A stretch of 64,000 bases of DNA from Cenococcum geophilum 1.58 (lineage: Eukaryota > Ascomycota > Dothideomycetes > Gloniales > Gloniaceae), in NCBI GenBank assembly GCA_001692895.1, contig KV748183.1, positions 2,108,001-2,172,000 of the forward strand, in the 5' to 3' direction. Positions 36,805 through 48,330 of this stretch are shown piece by piece. The translations under genes and the position numbers were made by a program. Numbering within the stretch: the stretch's first letter is position 1; every line of letters starts with the position of its first letter. Below the pieces are notes generated by a model. That model was not told where the DNA came from. It ran no database searches and worked only from the letters and a program-made list of their open reading frames with translations.

Positions 36805-36978
36805 TATTAGATAGTTTATATAGAGCTATTCATTAATAAAATGGGTTAATTAATTAATAATATTAATCGCCTGTTAACCTAGGGCCCCTAGGCTTAGATG
36901 AAGATATTTATAAAGCACGGGCCCCGTGCACGTAACTCGTACATATCCTACGCCACAGAGAATACAGATTATCTAATA
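36805..36978 (-). repeat. Copia-1 3' LTR (left copy)
   Basis: 174 bp, TATTAGATAG...TATCTAATA (RIP-changed TG...CA). It holds CCTAGGGCCCCTAGG palindromic core and CACGGGCCCCGTGCAC. Nearly identical to the copy at 43066. Confidence 0.95.
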
Positions 36979-38775
36979 TACCCCCTTAGCTTTAAGCTCT
37001 TTAAGGTTAAAGCTAACCACCTTCTTATGTCCGTCAATGTATCAATTAAACTATAATCTCATCTAAATCCTTCTATCTCGCTCTAATATTCTCCCTTAGG
37101 TCCTCCAGTTACTTCTCCTTATTTAGCCGCTCCTTAATATCCACTATCCTAATTATATTAACGAAGCTTTAAAACCTCTACTTAGGCAAGGCCTTCGTAA
37201 GTCCATCGGCGATTATCTCCTTTATCACTATTTATTAAAATTATACTCGTCTCTTTACGTATTCCTAACGTAGCTAGTGTTAATAGATATTAACATATTA
37301 GAGCTTTATAATTAGCTTTACCGTATCTTCTATAATTAGTTAAAGCGTCTAGGTATTATTACAGTTAATAATTAAGGGCTTATTTAGTTATAACATTATT
37401 ACTTTAAATAGCCTACTAATAAAGATAGCTTCCTTTACTGTCTGTAATAGGGCTAAAAGCTTAGCTTCTATGCTTAACGTTATAACTATACCCTGCTTAT
37501 TTACTCTCTAGGCAATCGGCCCCCTAAATAGCTTTATAATATATCCTTATAAGCTCTTTCTATTAACAGAGTTATTTACAAATAATGCGTCGCTAGCATA
37601 AATAAATAATTACGCTTTACTTCTACCATCTCCATCATCTCGTCCTTAGTCGCGTATTCCTTTATCTCTCCCTCTACCATTTATTCCTTCCTTATCTCCT
37701 CTATAGTAGATTACTCTACTCCTCGTGCTATATAGGTACTAAATAACTCTATCTACCGCTTATTAGTACTCTTAGCTTAGGTCCTAATTAAACCTTACTA
37801 ACTATAATACTGCAAAGGCAATATCCGGACGCGTTATAGTAGCTATATAAAGTACTAAACCTAGTTTTCTCTAATATAGCATTATAGAAGCTAGTAGGAA
37901 TATAGGATAGACTAATAGGTCTATATTAGGGGACGGACGCGTTAGATAGATTATATAGTAATTAATAGGGAGGAGTTCTAATTCTGCTATAGGAGTATCT
38001 AAAAGACGCCCTCTAAGATCTATCTTATACTAATTAGCTATCTTCTTAATATAGGCTTCCTAGGATAGCTATAGGAGCCTCTAGCTACAATTGCGTAGCA
38101 CATAAATTCCTAAAAACCATTTTAGCTCGCCAAAGATACTTATCTAGTATTCCTTACTCAGCTCCTTAATTACTTCTTAAGCTTTCTTCTTATCTATCTT
38201 TCGGTAGTAGAAGACAATATTATTAACATAGAAGAAGACAACTATTTTACCTTTTAGCATAACATATAGCTCCTAGGGTACTTCTTTAAAACCCAATTCG
38301 TTTAATAAGCTTATGAGATTCTTCTACTATAATAGTAGTAATCGTTATAGTCCGTACAGGGCTTTTCTTAAGCGCAGTACTTTGTCTATCTTTCCTTTAT
38401 TAAACCCTAGTAGTAGCTTTATATAAACAAACGCATTAACAGCATCTATCTATATTGTCTCTAGGTCGAATTTTGCAGTGATCACTATAAGGGTTTGGAA
38501 GGTTATACTAGCTAATATAGTAGCTCTTATAGGTAGGTCTCCTAGGGCCTATTAATTTCTACAGACTACTAAGCGTGCCTTGCATTTCTAGAGAAATCTA
38601 TACTTGTCCGTCTTGTAAACAAACACCTATATTAAGCTAAGGACCTTTTTTTATATTTTTATATCCATTGTATTATACTACGTACAATACTGCGCATGCA
38701 GCCTCTAGGCTATGGCGCTATAGTTCTATATACATGAATCCTTNCTAGGCAGCTTAACATGTACTAGTAGCTAAG

Positions 38776-39515
38776 TGGACACTCTGGCCCGTTTTTAAAT
38801 ACTAGGGGAGTCCTAGCCTATTGGTGTTTTGTCCTGATATTTTGCTTACTATGGTCCAGTTTACACCAAGAAAATCACACAAAAATCCTGGCTCTTTTAT
38901 CTATTTCTGCCGTATTCTGCCGTTCCTAGAGTAGAAAAAGCGCTCTAAAAGGTAGATTTTTGACATAGTTTTGCATATAAGAATAAGAGAAACCATATAG
39001 CTTACTAGCTTGAAAGTAGCTACCAATTACCCCCATACGACTGTTTAATTCTATACCCTATTCCTTCTCCTTGCTAAAGAAATGGGTAGGGAATTAGTAA
39101 TTAGTAGGTACTCTCCCCAAAAGTAACCTACTAATCCTAGATTTACGCTCTAGAAAACGGGTATTTTATAAGGGCGAACCTCGTTACGTAAACCCACTCC
39201 CATAGGAAAATTTTCACGAGGTTGTCTTGTATAGGGTATAAACACCAATTCGCCTATACACCTTATATTTAACGTGCTAAAGTAACACGGGCCGGCCCCC
39301 TTCCCCTATCCCCTACTATAGCTACCCTAGCAGTGCATCGTCTGCGGTACGCCTGCGGTGCGCCTGCGGTACGCCTGCGGTCCTCTATAGTTTGATTACC
39401 TATAGCGCGACAGCCGTAGACCGGTTGTAGTAGAGGTCGTCTGCTCTGCAGCAGACTGGTTATAGAGGAGGTCGTCTACCCTGCAGCAGACTAGTTGTAG
39501 AGGAGGTCGTCTGCC
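38776..39515. repeat. Less-mutated GC-richer insert in Copia-1, with tandem repeats
   Basis: About 740 bp retaining CA/TG steps between the integrase and reverse-transcriptase parts of Copia-1. A 7-bp direct repeat AGCTAAG (38769-38775, 39516-39522) may be its target duplication, but chance is possible. It contains a 12-bp repeat (GCGGTACGCCTG) about 39348-39382 and roughly 2.5 copies of a 35-bp unit with GGTCGTCTGC and CTGCAGCAGAC at 39440-39513; GTCTGCTCTGCAGCAGAC within it is a perfect hairpin. No frame or TIR pair was found. Confidence 0.5.
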
Positions 39516-42500
39516 AGCTAAGGACCTACTATCCCTTTATATACTTCTTATCTATTTCTTAAAACGACCTTATTTAATAATAAGATTAGAGATAGGCTCG
39601 TTAAGCCTCTTAGAACTAATCTTAAAGGGGATATATATTAAGGTCTTAAATTAACTAGGGTGGCGGAGGTAGGTTCTTCCTATATAATCTAACATTGCGT
39701 ATTCTGCCTAATTTCAGCTTGCTATTATTAAGTCAACTATTAAGGTTAAACTTCCTTCCTGCTAAAAAGGCGCCGTAATAGGCTAATATAATCCTTTTAG
39801 TAATAAAGTCTTCAAACCTATTATCACTAGCTTCCTTAAACAAGTCTTTAACTAAGTTATTAGACACCCCCTAAGTGTTAAACGCATCTCCTGCTTAATA
39901 AGCGACGTCTTAATTAGTACCTTATACATCTAACTTTATAGGATACTTAATGTAAAAGGCATATAGAGATTCTTCGTCTTCTTTTATTAGAGGTAGTGTA
40001 TAGTATATATCTTTAAGAGCTTTTATAAGCTTAAGATCTGCTAACTTATTAAAGGCTTAAACTGGCTCATTAACGTCGTCGTCTTTCTCTTAAATTAACG
40101 GTTTAAATACTTCTTTATTATCTTCCAGAAGGACCTCGTTCTTAGTCTAGGTATTAGGTAGTTAAATCTTCTTAATTAGTATATCTAATTTAGCGTATAG
40201 GTCCTCTAAGATGTCCGTTTGCTTACCATTAAAGAACGTCTTTTTATTAAAGATAATATCCCTTATAGAGATGACGATACCCTTATATAGGATCCAGATC
40301 CTATAAATATTGGTAGAGTTATAGCCGACGAGATAGCCGATATGGGCTCGCGGATCTAGCTTACTCAGCCTTTTCTTTCTTAGCTAGGCGTCCAACATTA
40401 TCGCGTACGCCCTACAGCCGTAGGCTTTTAGGTGCGCTAGTTGCGGCTTTCTTAATCTCCTATTAGCTAGAAAGGTATAGAACCTCTTATATAGCGATAT
40501 CCAACTATTGCTTTCCCGTGGCGTTTAATCTTAAAGGTAGACTATATAGTTAACTATCTCGTTCCATAGGTCGTATAGTAGATTAGCAGCAATTCTCATT
40601 ACTTATACTCTCTTAATAATTACACCCCCTAAGCGTTCGGCGGTACTATTCTAAGCTTAGGTATATAGCGCTAAAGGCTTAAATATAATCCCTTAAGTCT
40701 ATAGCCATTTAAGGGTTCTCCTTCTCCCTAGCTTATTGTCTAATCTAATAGTATTAACTTTAAGGTTATACCTTAGACGAATCCACTAGACAAAATCTTT
40801 AAGTACTTATAGTGTCTCCTTTTCCTCGCCGTGCGTTATTATAAAGTACGGGAAGGATCTTCCTAAGTAGGTATTATGGATAAGTATAACTTATATAAAT
40901 CCGGCATACGCTTCCTTAAGGTCAGTTTAGTTAATATAGAGGTTAAAATAGGGTTTATTAATCTTCTATTTTAAGAACCTTCTTAAAACCTAACGCTTAA
41001 TTTTGGCGAGACTGTAATATTAACATTCTGTTGTCTTTAGGCCTTAAAGCTTAACTTTTAAGGCGTTAAGACCTAAATAATAAAGGCTTATAGGTCCTAG
41101 ATGACCTAGACGTAGATACTATAAACATATATCTCCTTTTAAATCTAGATAAGTGTCTCTTAACAATGCTCTACGCTTCCTTTAGCGTAGTATTCGGCTT
41201 ATATTAAACGCTAATAGACTTCCTAATTAGACGTATTTAATAGTCTATTATCTATAACGTTCTTCCATTTAATATAGGACTAAGTTATCCTTCTAAACTA
41301 GAAGATTATTCTCTCCTTTATTGTCTTAATAGTACCCTTATTTTTAAAGTAGACGGAACAACACTAAATTTATATTAAAGTCCGTATAAAAGGCAACGTC
41401 CTTAAGACGTAGGATTCCCTTACTCTTGTCTAGTTTTATAACTTAGATAGTGATATCACTATAGCCTAGTATAGGCACTTTTAAGCTGCCGGCGATAACG
41501 TATTTAAGTCTTAGAGCTTTTCTAAAGTTATAAAAACGAGAAAGGTTATTAAAGATATAGAGAGTAGTTCCTAAGTTAAGAATAGTTAATAGCTTTAATA
41601 GATAGATTTAACCTATATAATACAATTCTAGGAATATTGCATTAGCTTCTCCCTTAATCTTAACTTCCTAGCTCTCGTCCTATTATTATTAAGCCTTATC
41701 TTCCTATTCTTTAAGTCTAATCTTTATAACTTAGTCAGTAAGATCCTTATTCTTTTCTACCTTCTTTAGCACCCTTTTAATGTAAGCATCTCCGATCGTA
41801 ACTCCTTCGGGTTTTTTATCTTTAAATAAATACCAACAGTCCTATAGGGAATGTCCTTATTTCTTACACGCTAAGTATATAGGTAGTAGCTTCTTGCAGG
41901 ACGTCTCCTTATCTACCAGTGACCCGGCTCTCTTTAAACGTCTAGTATATACTAAGGTTCCTTTTCCTAGACCTTTAGTAGTATTAAAGTAATCTATTAT
42001 AGCTTACTCTATAAAGTCTGCATTAAAGGTACTCCCTCTTATAGTAGTATTAGCTTTCTTTAAGGGTATTCTAAGTCCTTCTTATAGCTCCTTTACTACT
42101 CTACGGTATTCAAAAGATCTTAACTTCTAAGGGTTATTTAACTCGGTAGTATACTTTATATAATAGGCATCGCTAAAAGGTCGAATAACTTCTGCTAATT
42201 CTTAAAGCCAGATTCTATCGGACATTTAAGGGATCTTATACTTCTCTCCTAGTACTATTATATATTCCCATTAATCTAACCACTAATTTAATTTTAATAA
42301 GTGTTTAAACCCCTTAAGAGCTTCTATATACTAGTGTTATACCTTTTTCCTAATAAATAACAAGGTAGGTTCTATATTCTCCTTTAACTAAGATATCTAT
42401 TCCTTAACTATAAGAGAAGGGTCAAGTAGTAGCTTCTTCTAAATTAATACTATAGACGTAATTTAGGTACAAATCTTTTAAAGGTGCTCTTCTTGTTTTA

Positions 42501-42814
42501 GGAAATACTTTATATCCTAGTCGTAGTATCGTCTACTATTCTTATACGCCCTCTATTAATTCATCAAGAGCTATACATATAAGGTTGCATTCTTATTAAA
42601 ATCTATAACTTCTAGATAGGGTGGTTCTTGTAATAGACCTCGTTAAGGTGCTTCCTTATCTAGGTTAATATAGGCCTAAATTCGTTTGTCTACAAGGGCT
42701 TATAGTTGCTAGATCTATTGCTCCCAGTCTTCTAGCTTATTAAGGATAATTATAGTAGTCAAACTCGACGTCGGTGGAGTCATTTAACTGATAGGTAGAT
42801 GGGAATTGTGATAG

Positions 42815-42935
42815 AATTCGTCGTCAGGATCGTCCTTGTCGTAGGATCGTCCTTATTATCAGGATCATCCTTTAACGATTAAGGTAGAGTCTCGTAGAAT
42901 CTCGTGGAATCTCGTGGAATCTCGTCCTGTGACAA
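42815..42935. repeat. Short tandem repeats in the Copia-1 leader
   Basis: Imperfect GTCAGGATCGTCCTT units (about 42830-42870) and three TCTCGTGGAATC-type units (42893-42925) lie between the Gag start and the 5' LTR, in the leader. Function unknown. Confidence 0.6.
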
Positions 42936-43065
42936 TTAAGGTAGGATTTCAATCAGGGTCGTCTTATGACGATGAGGTGTCAGAGTCTAACGATGAGGTA
43001 GAATTTCTTCAAATAATTAAGTAATAGCTAAATAGCTTCTTAAGTCGGCGGACCGGGCTTATAAC

Positions 43066-43239
43066 TATTAGATAGTTTATATAGAGCTATTCATTAATAA
43101 AATGGGTTAATTAATTAATAATCTTGATCGCCTGTTAACCTAGGGCCCCTAGGCTTAGATAAAGATATTTACAAAGCACGGGCCCCATACACGTGACTCG
43201 TGCACGTCCTACGCCACAGAGAATACAGATTATCTGATA
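43066..43239 (-). repeat. Copia-1 5' LTR (right copy)
   Basis: 174 bp; ends TATCTGATA followed by the target duplication ATAAC. In minus reading the internal sequence begins GTTATAAGCCCGGTCCGCCG, the primer-binding position; the tRNA was not identified. Confidence 0.95.
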
Positions 43240-43244
43240 ATAAC

Positions 43245-43843
43245 CCTACTACTAGTATAGTTATGCTAATAATGCCTATAGCGTTAGAGAAAGCTAGTAA
43301 AGAAGGAGTACGTCTCCTATATGCAGATGGCTAGAATTAATACTACTTTCTACTTCTAGCTATATTTATAGCTGATTATAAAGAATAGGTCACGCTTATA
43401 GGTATTAAAAGTAGCTATAAATATTTGACTTATTATATATATATAAATAAACAGCATAATCTAACAACTGCTATTTAGTAACTATGGCTGTTTTATATAT
43501 ACTAATTAATAAAAGACCAAATATAAATATAGTAGGAAGGTTGCGATACTAATAAGAAGGATAACTTAGATTATATTCGGCCGTTCTATAACTTTATATA
43601 GGGCTATAATTTATCTAATATTTATAAGATAATGGCGCTTAATTTCCTACACTAGGTGCTTAAAGGCCTTACTAGTAAATATCTTATATATTAAATTAAG
43701 GGGCTTATATAAAGCAAAATATAGGCCAGAAAATATTGGGGCCTTAATATCCCGCGCATAGATGGTTATAGCTAGGAGATATTAAATATTAATACACTTA
43801 TTACTACCCGCTTTATATAGGTGGAATAATTTACTAATATAAT
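43245..43843 (+). mobile_element. Plavaka-like transposase relic, part 2
   Basis: Continues part 1 after Copia-1. Plus reading includes GVNG-poor but recognisable stretches: IIKNR..L.VLKVAINI (position of the 'adxxE...ltgi' segment in Plavaka), GRSITLYRAIIY, LKALLVNILY and YRPENIGALISRA. Stops are mostly at former CAG/CAA/TGG. It ends at the insertion of the small LTR element (target ATAAT). Confidence 0.55.
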
Positions 43844-44018
43844 TGTCGGTATTACCCGGGGGGGTACTGCAATTGCAATATATGGTAACTGGTTCTTAAT
43901 TTATTCGTGTCTATTACAGAAAATCGTAAGGATCGCGGTGCCTAAATAGGGGGCTGATAAGTCACCGTAAGGATAACTAATCAGAGACATGACTACGTAA
44001 CCTCTACTTATATAGACA
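43844..44018 (-). repeat. LTR of small element (left copy)
   Basis: 175 bp, TGTCGGTATTACC...TATAGACA. It differs from the right copy at about a dozen sites, all C/T or G/A. Confidence 0.95.
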
Positions 44019-44104
44019 CTGGCGACATTTATAAAAAGGAAAGAAGGTATAAAAGTATAAAGGAGAAGTATATAGGTCAACAGGTGCTTAGGGCAGTAAT
44101 CGCG

Positions 44105-44258
44105 AATGTCTTGGGTATTGCGAATATTACGGATATTGCAGACGTTGCGGATATTGTTACGGATATTGCGGATATTGCTACGGATATTGCGAATATCGCT
44201 ACGGATATTGCGGATATTGCGGATATTGTGAATATTTGGATATTGCGGTGGAGATAGG
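44105..44258. repeat. 9-bp/12-bp GATATTGCG tandem array
   Basis: About fourteen copies of GGATATTGC with or without a TAC spacer, inside the small LTR element, downstream of its Gag-like frame in minus reading. Confidence 0.85.
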
Positions 44259-44594
44259 TAGACGCGTATAAGGTGTTACCGGGGTGTCTATAGGGGAAAA
44301 TAGGTAGAAGGGCTGATAACTAAGCATTATATATTGTTGTTCCTCCTCCTCTTAGGTCTAGTTGCTGTTGTCGGGTAAATTGTAATAGGGTATGCTGCTA
44401 TTGGCTAGGTTACCAAGGGTTGTACTGCTGCTGCTAGGTAGGCTATTGGGATATAAATATAATAGGTGTTTAAGGTGTTATAGGGGTATTCGTAGAGGGA
44501 GCTATAATATTTATGGAGGGAACCGTGACGTTTATAGAGGGAGCCGTAACGTTTGTAGAAGTAGCTGTAACGTTTATAGGTAAGGGGAGCTCGG

Positions 44595-44745
44595 TTATAG
44601 GAGGAAAGTTATTTAAGATAGCTATGACGTTTATAGGCAGGGGGAGCTCGGCCGTAGAAGGAAAGTTATTTAAGATAGCTATGACGTTTATAGGCAGGGG
44701 GAGCTCGGCCGTAGAAGGAAGGTTATTTAAGATAGCTGGGGCTAA
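44595..44745. repeat. Direct repeat of about 60 bp
   Basis: GGGGAGCTCGG followed by a GGAAAGTTATTTAAGATAGC block occurs three times, the second and third copies almost identical and about 60 bp apart. It lies in the small LTR element between the two minisatellites. Confidence 0.8.
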
Positions 44746-44829
44746 GTTATACTGTTGCTGGGCAGGTTACGGAGGTTCGTATAAGCTTGGCTGCTATAAA
44801 TCCTTAGCTTTAGTTAAGGGAGAGGGTAA

Positions 44830-45145
44830 AGCTAGCGGGGCTTGCGCGGGCGGAGCTTGTGCAGACGGAGCTTACGCAGGCGGAGCTTCTGTAGACGGAG
44901 CTTGCGTAGGCGGAGCTTACGTGGACGGAGCTTGCGCGGACGGAGCTTATGCGGACGAGGCTTATATAGGCGGAGCTTACGCGGACGGGGCTTGCGCAGA
45001 CGGAGCTTATGCAGACAAGGCTTATATGGGCGGAGCTTGCGCGGACGGGGCTTGCGCGGACGGAGCTTGTGCGGACGAGGCTTGTGTGGGCGGAGCTTGC
45101 GCGGACGGGGCTTGCGCGGGTAGAGCTTGTATGGACGGAGCAGCT
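44830..45145 (-). repeat. 15-bp minisatellite coding a Pro/Gln/Ala repeat
   Basis: About twenty units of GGAGCTTGCGCGGAC and variants. In the Gag-like minus frame they read QAPSA/QAPPT. The array is free of stops in several frames, which produces spurious open frames on both strands. GC-rich and clearly less RIP-mutated than its neighbours. Confidence 0.85.
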
Positions 45146-45194
45146 TGCTGGGGTATAGACGCAGCAGGTGGTTAAGGTGTCCTAGGGGTAGTGG

Positions 45195-45609
45195 CAAGTA
45201 GGCGTAATTTAAGACGATAGTTAATAGCATACGAATTAAAGGGTCCTTCGTTGTTAATATATAGCTTAATTTCTACATCTAACTATTCCGTACGGTCGTC
45301 CTCGTAAGCGACGTCGTATAGTGCTTATGGTACTAACTTACTCTTTTTGTTAAAGACCCATACTCTATTACGTCGGAGTAGTTATTTAAGTCTTTTAATT
45401 GCAGACCTATTAGCGTCCTTAAATGTTTATACCTTAAAATTATTAAAGTCCTCTTAGTATAAATCCCATAGGGTTTTGTCCTTAAAGTTATAGCTAGTAT
45501 ACTTATTAATTTTAAAGTAAATATAATTGGTGATATCCTCTACAGTAGTCTCGTTGGTTAGGGTGATCCTATTAGCCCAGTTTGGACGTTAGGTTCGTAT
45601 ATCGGACAT
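45195..45609 (-). pseudogene. Gag-like N-terminal frame of the small LTR element
   Basis: Starts at ATG 45609 (MSDIRT) and reads about 140 codons with a handful of stops at TGG/CAG sites: NRITLTNETTVEDITNYIYF, FKDKTLWDLY, NRSAIKRLK, LLRRNRVWVFNKKSKLVP and VAYEDDRTE. Predicted to be a basic/helical protein leading into the QAPSA repeat region. No zinc knuckle was seen. It is the only protein the element offers, so it may have been a structural or packaging protein; that is inference. Confidence 0.5.
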
Positions 45610-45727
45610 AATTAATTGGCGTAGATCGTGGTATAGGTTGTAGTATAGGTCGTAGTGTAGGTAGGGGTGTAGGTAGGGGTGCTGCTAACGCTGCTAGGTG
45701 TACTGGCGCTTAGTAAAGAGGTCGTAC

Positions 45728-46003
45728 TGGGTATTAATTTACGTGGTGGACGCGAACCAAACGAAGCCTTAGTAGGAGTCGGTTCTTCTTAGCAAACGCG
45801 ACGTGATTAACAGGCCTTAGTAGGAGCGATCGCGTGTTGTCTCTCATAGTAGATTTTGCGTGATGGACGCGAACCAAACAAAGCCTTGGAGGAGTCGGTT
45901 CTTTAAGTTCCTAGGGCCTATACAGGAAGGGTTCTCCTTAGCAAACATAACATGGTTAACGGGCCTTGGTAGGAGCGATCGCGTAGTGCCTCTCTTTGTA
46001 ATA
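45728..46003. repeat. ~135-bp tandem duplication near the right LTR
   Basis: Two copies (about 45735-45862 and 45865-46000) each run from GTGGTGGACGCGAACCAAAC to GTAGGAGCGATCGCG. The second holds a short extra segment (TTAAGTTCCTAGGGCC). It lies in the leader of the small LTR element in minus orientation. Confidence 0.8.
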
Positions 46004-46036
46004 ACACCTGGCTAATCTGTGATATTAACTAATTAG

Positions 46037-46211
46037 TATCGGTATTACCTAGGGGGGTACTATAATTGCAATATATGGTAACTGGTTCTTAATTCATTCG
46101 TGTCTATTGCAGAGGATCGTAAGGATCGCGGTGCCTAAATAGGGGGCTGATAAGTCACCGTAAGGATAACTAATCAGAGACATGACCACGTAACCTCTAC
46201 TCGTACAGACA
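46037..46211 (-). repeat. LTR of small element (right copy)
   Basis: 175 bp, TATCGGTATTACC...CAGACA, followed by ATAAT. Confidence 0.95.
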
Positions 46212-46216
46212 ATAAT

Positions 46217-46943
46217 AGTATAGGATAGCTAGGTAAATGTCGGCTAATAAATAGAAAAAATATATAAATCTCTATTATGATAATTAGTCCCTACTATAGC
46301 ACTCTTACTAAAATAGAATAAAGGCGCTATGCTATTTATCTAGGTGTTTATGGACTTTATTATACTATCTTAATATATATTATATAACGAATTAACTATC
46401 TGGTACCTAGTAGTAGCTATTTATAGAATGGATAAGATAAAGGATATATTCCTTCCGTTTTAACTAAGCAAGGTAGAACTACTACACTTTAATATTCCTA
46501 AGCTATATACTATTACCTACTATTTAGAGAGTATCTAGTAATTAGGAGTAATTAGAGGTATAGATATAAAGTATTTAAAGCAAGCATATAAGCTGTAAAA
46601 GGTATTTTACTATAGGACCAATAAATAGAATAACTATAAAGAGTAGATGCTACGATATAACACTATATATCTTAATACTATACTTTAAAACAAACTTAAG
46701 CTATAGGCGTTAACTAATATAATTAATATAGTAGACCTAATAAGCGTAATATAGATAATACGACTAGGTCCTGCAGTTAATATATGCGTATATCGCTCGT
46801 ATATATAGAACTTCGACGACTATATAACTTAAACACTTTAAAACTAGAGAATTAATATATCTATCTAGTGTATGGTTAAGGAGGTATAGCGCCGGATAGA
46901 GATTACCAACCTTATATCTAAACTAGCCCCCTTTATAATATTA
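46217..46943 (+). mobile_element. Plavaka-like transposase relic, part 3
   Basis: Plus-strand continuation after the small LTR element. Segments such as LYYLNIL..., PVYYF-like and ITNLISKLAPFII can be read; the last joins LMKGMP across the next insertion in frame. Stops at former Gln/Trp codons throughout. Assigned by continuity rather than by its own motifs. Confidence 0.5.
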
Positions 46944-47199
46944 GGAAAATTTTTTTTGGGCACGTTGTTGTAAACGAAAATCGGGGTCTGTAAAACCTGC
47001 GTAAGTCGCAAATTTGGCAATTTGCGGCAATTTGTAGCAATTTGCTACAAACACATAGGCTACCTATACACGCGCCTGCCTTATCTATATGTTTGTAGCA
47101 AATTACTGCAAATCGCCACAAATTACTAAAATTGCGACTTACGCAGGTTTTACAGACCCCAATTTTCGCTTATAACAATATGCCTAAAATTTTTTTTCC
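46944..47199. repeat. 256-bp fold-back palindrome
   Basis: Arms of about 110 bp with a ~25-bp loop around 47060-47085. Both arms contain GGGGTCTGTAAAACCTGCGT and AAGTCGCAA, or the complement. TA follows on the right (47200-47201) as it precedes on the left, so this unit alone could be a MITE with a TA duplication, nested at or forming the left end of the composite. Confidence 0.85.
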
Positions 47200-47209
47200 T
47201 AATAGCTAG

Positions 47210-48330
47210 AGGCTTTGCATAAGGCTCTATACAAAGCTCTACATAAGGCTTTACATAAAGCTCTATATAAAGCTCTGTATAAAGCTCTACACAAAGCTCT
47301 GCATAAAGCTCTATACAAAGCTCTACACAAAGCTCTATACGAAGCTCTACACGAAGCTCTACACGAAGCTTTGTATAAGGCTTTACACGAGGCTCTACAC
47401 AAAGCTCTGTGTATAGAGGCTCTGTATAAGGCTCTATACGAAGTTCTACACGAATTTATGCATGAAGCTTTGCACGAAGCTCTGCATAAAGCTCTACACA
47501 AAGCTCTATATAAAGCTCTATACGAAGCTTTATACAAGGCTTTACACAAGGCTCTATATAAAGCTCTATGTATAGAGGCTCTACACAAGGCTCTATACGA
47601 AGTTCTGCACGAATTTATACACAAAGCTCTACATAAAGCTCTACACGAAGCTCTATATAAAGCTCTACATAAAGCTCTATATAAAGCTTTATATAAGGCT
47701 TTATACAAGGCTCTACACAAAGCTCTGCACAAAGCTCTGTATAAAGCTTTATATAAAGCTTTGTATAAGGCTCTATATAAGGCTCTATATAAAGCTTTGG
47801 GTATAGAGGCTCTATATAAGGCTCTATACGAAGCTTTATACAAAGCTCTATATAAAGCTCTACACAATGCTCTATATAAAGCTTTGCATAATGCTCTATA
47901 TAAAGCTCTACGTATAAAGGCTCTATATAAAGCTCTATACAAAGCTCTATATAAAGCTTTATACGAAGCTTTATATAAGGCTCTATACAAGGCTCTATAC
48001 AAAGCTCTAGGTATAAAGGCTCTGTATAAAGCTCTATATAAAGCTCTATATAAAGCTTTGCACGAAGCTCTATATAAAGCTCTATATAAAGCTCTATATA
48101 AAGCTCTATACAAAGCTCTATACAAAGCTCTATATATAAAGGCTCTATATAAAGCTCTATATAAAGCTTTATAAAGCTCTATACAAAGCTCTATATATAG
48201 AGGCTCTATATAAGGCTCTACGCGAAGCTCTATATAAGGCTTTACGCGAAGCTCTATATAAGGCTCTACGCGAAGCTTTATATATAAAGGCTCTACACAA
48301 AGCTCTATATAAAGCCTTTATATATATACG
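47210..48330. repeat. 12-bp minisatellite, about 90 copies
   Basis: Unit AAAGCTCTATAT with TAC/TGC/CAC variants. Because 12 is a multiple of three and the unit has no stop in several frames, long open frames (KALY/KALH on plus, RALY on minus) appear on both strands; they are not evidence of a gene. Spaced 15-bp variants (GTATAGAGGCTCT type) recur about every 170 bp, a higher-order periodicity. Confidence 0.95.

Larger units (their letters stand above)
36805..43239 (-). mobile_element. Copia LTR retrotransposon 1, RIP-degraded
   Basis: 6435 bp with 174-bp LTRs (36805-36978 and 43066-43239), termini originally TGTTAGATA/TATCTAACA, and 5-bp target duplication ATAAC (36800-36804, 43240-43244). 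It runs on the minus strand: a purine-rich AAAGCTAAGGGGG precedes the left LTR and Gag starts with MTPPTSSLTTIIILNKLEDW at 42783. Minus reading gives a Copia reverse transcriptase at about 37600-38760: VFVYKTDKYRFL, KFDLETI.IDAVNAFVY, KALYGL and catalytic YVNNIVFYYRK (about 38211-38240), from YVDD. RNase H lies towards 37 kb; the region 39530-42700 holds the integrase/Gag part. One unknown base is at 38744. A less-mutated insert sits at 38776-39515. Confidence 0.93.
43844..46211 (-). mobile_element. Small non-autonomous LTR element with Gag-like frame
   Basis: 2368 bp bounded by 175-bp LTRs (43844-44018 and 46037-46211), ends TGTCGG/AGACA, and 5-bp target duplication ATAAT (43839-43843, 46212-46216). 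It has no reverse transcriptase or integrase. On the minus strand a mostly open frame starts MSDIRT at 45609 and reads ANRITLTNETTVEDITNYIY and YNFKDKTLWDLY, then a Pro/Gln/Ala 5-residue repeat (QAPSA/QAPPT type) for about 300 bp, and further 9-bp repeats at 44105-44255. The first part resembles a short Gag or coat-type protein in size and charge only. Relative to its surroundings it is lightly mutated. It is probably mobilised by another LTR element. Confidence 0.8.

Noticed and set aside
44513..45175. Plus-strand 220-codon Gly/Ala/Cys-rich frame
   Set aside because: Produced by the 15-bp minisatellite. The minus frame continuous with the Gag-like region (start at 45609) is the better candidate.
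47199..48174. Open frames of more than 300 codons on both strands
   Set aside because: Consist only of KALY/RALY repeats from a stop-free 12-bp array. No start context, no unique sequence, both strands equally open.
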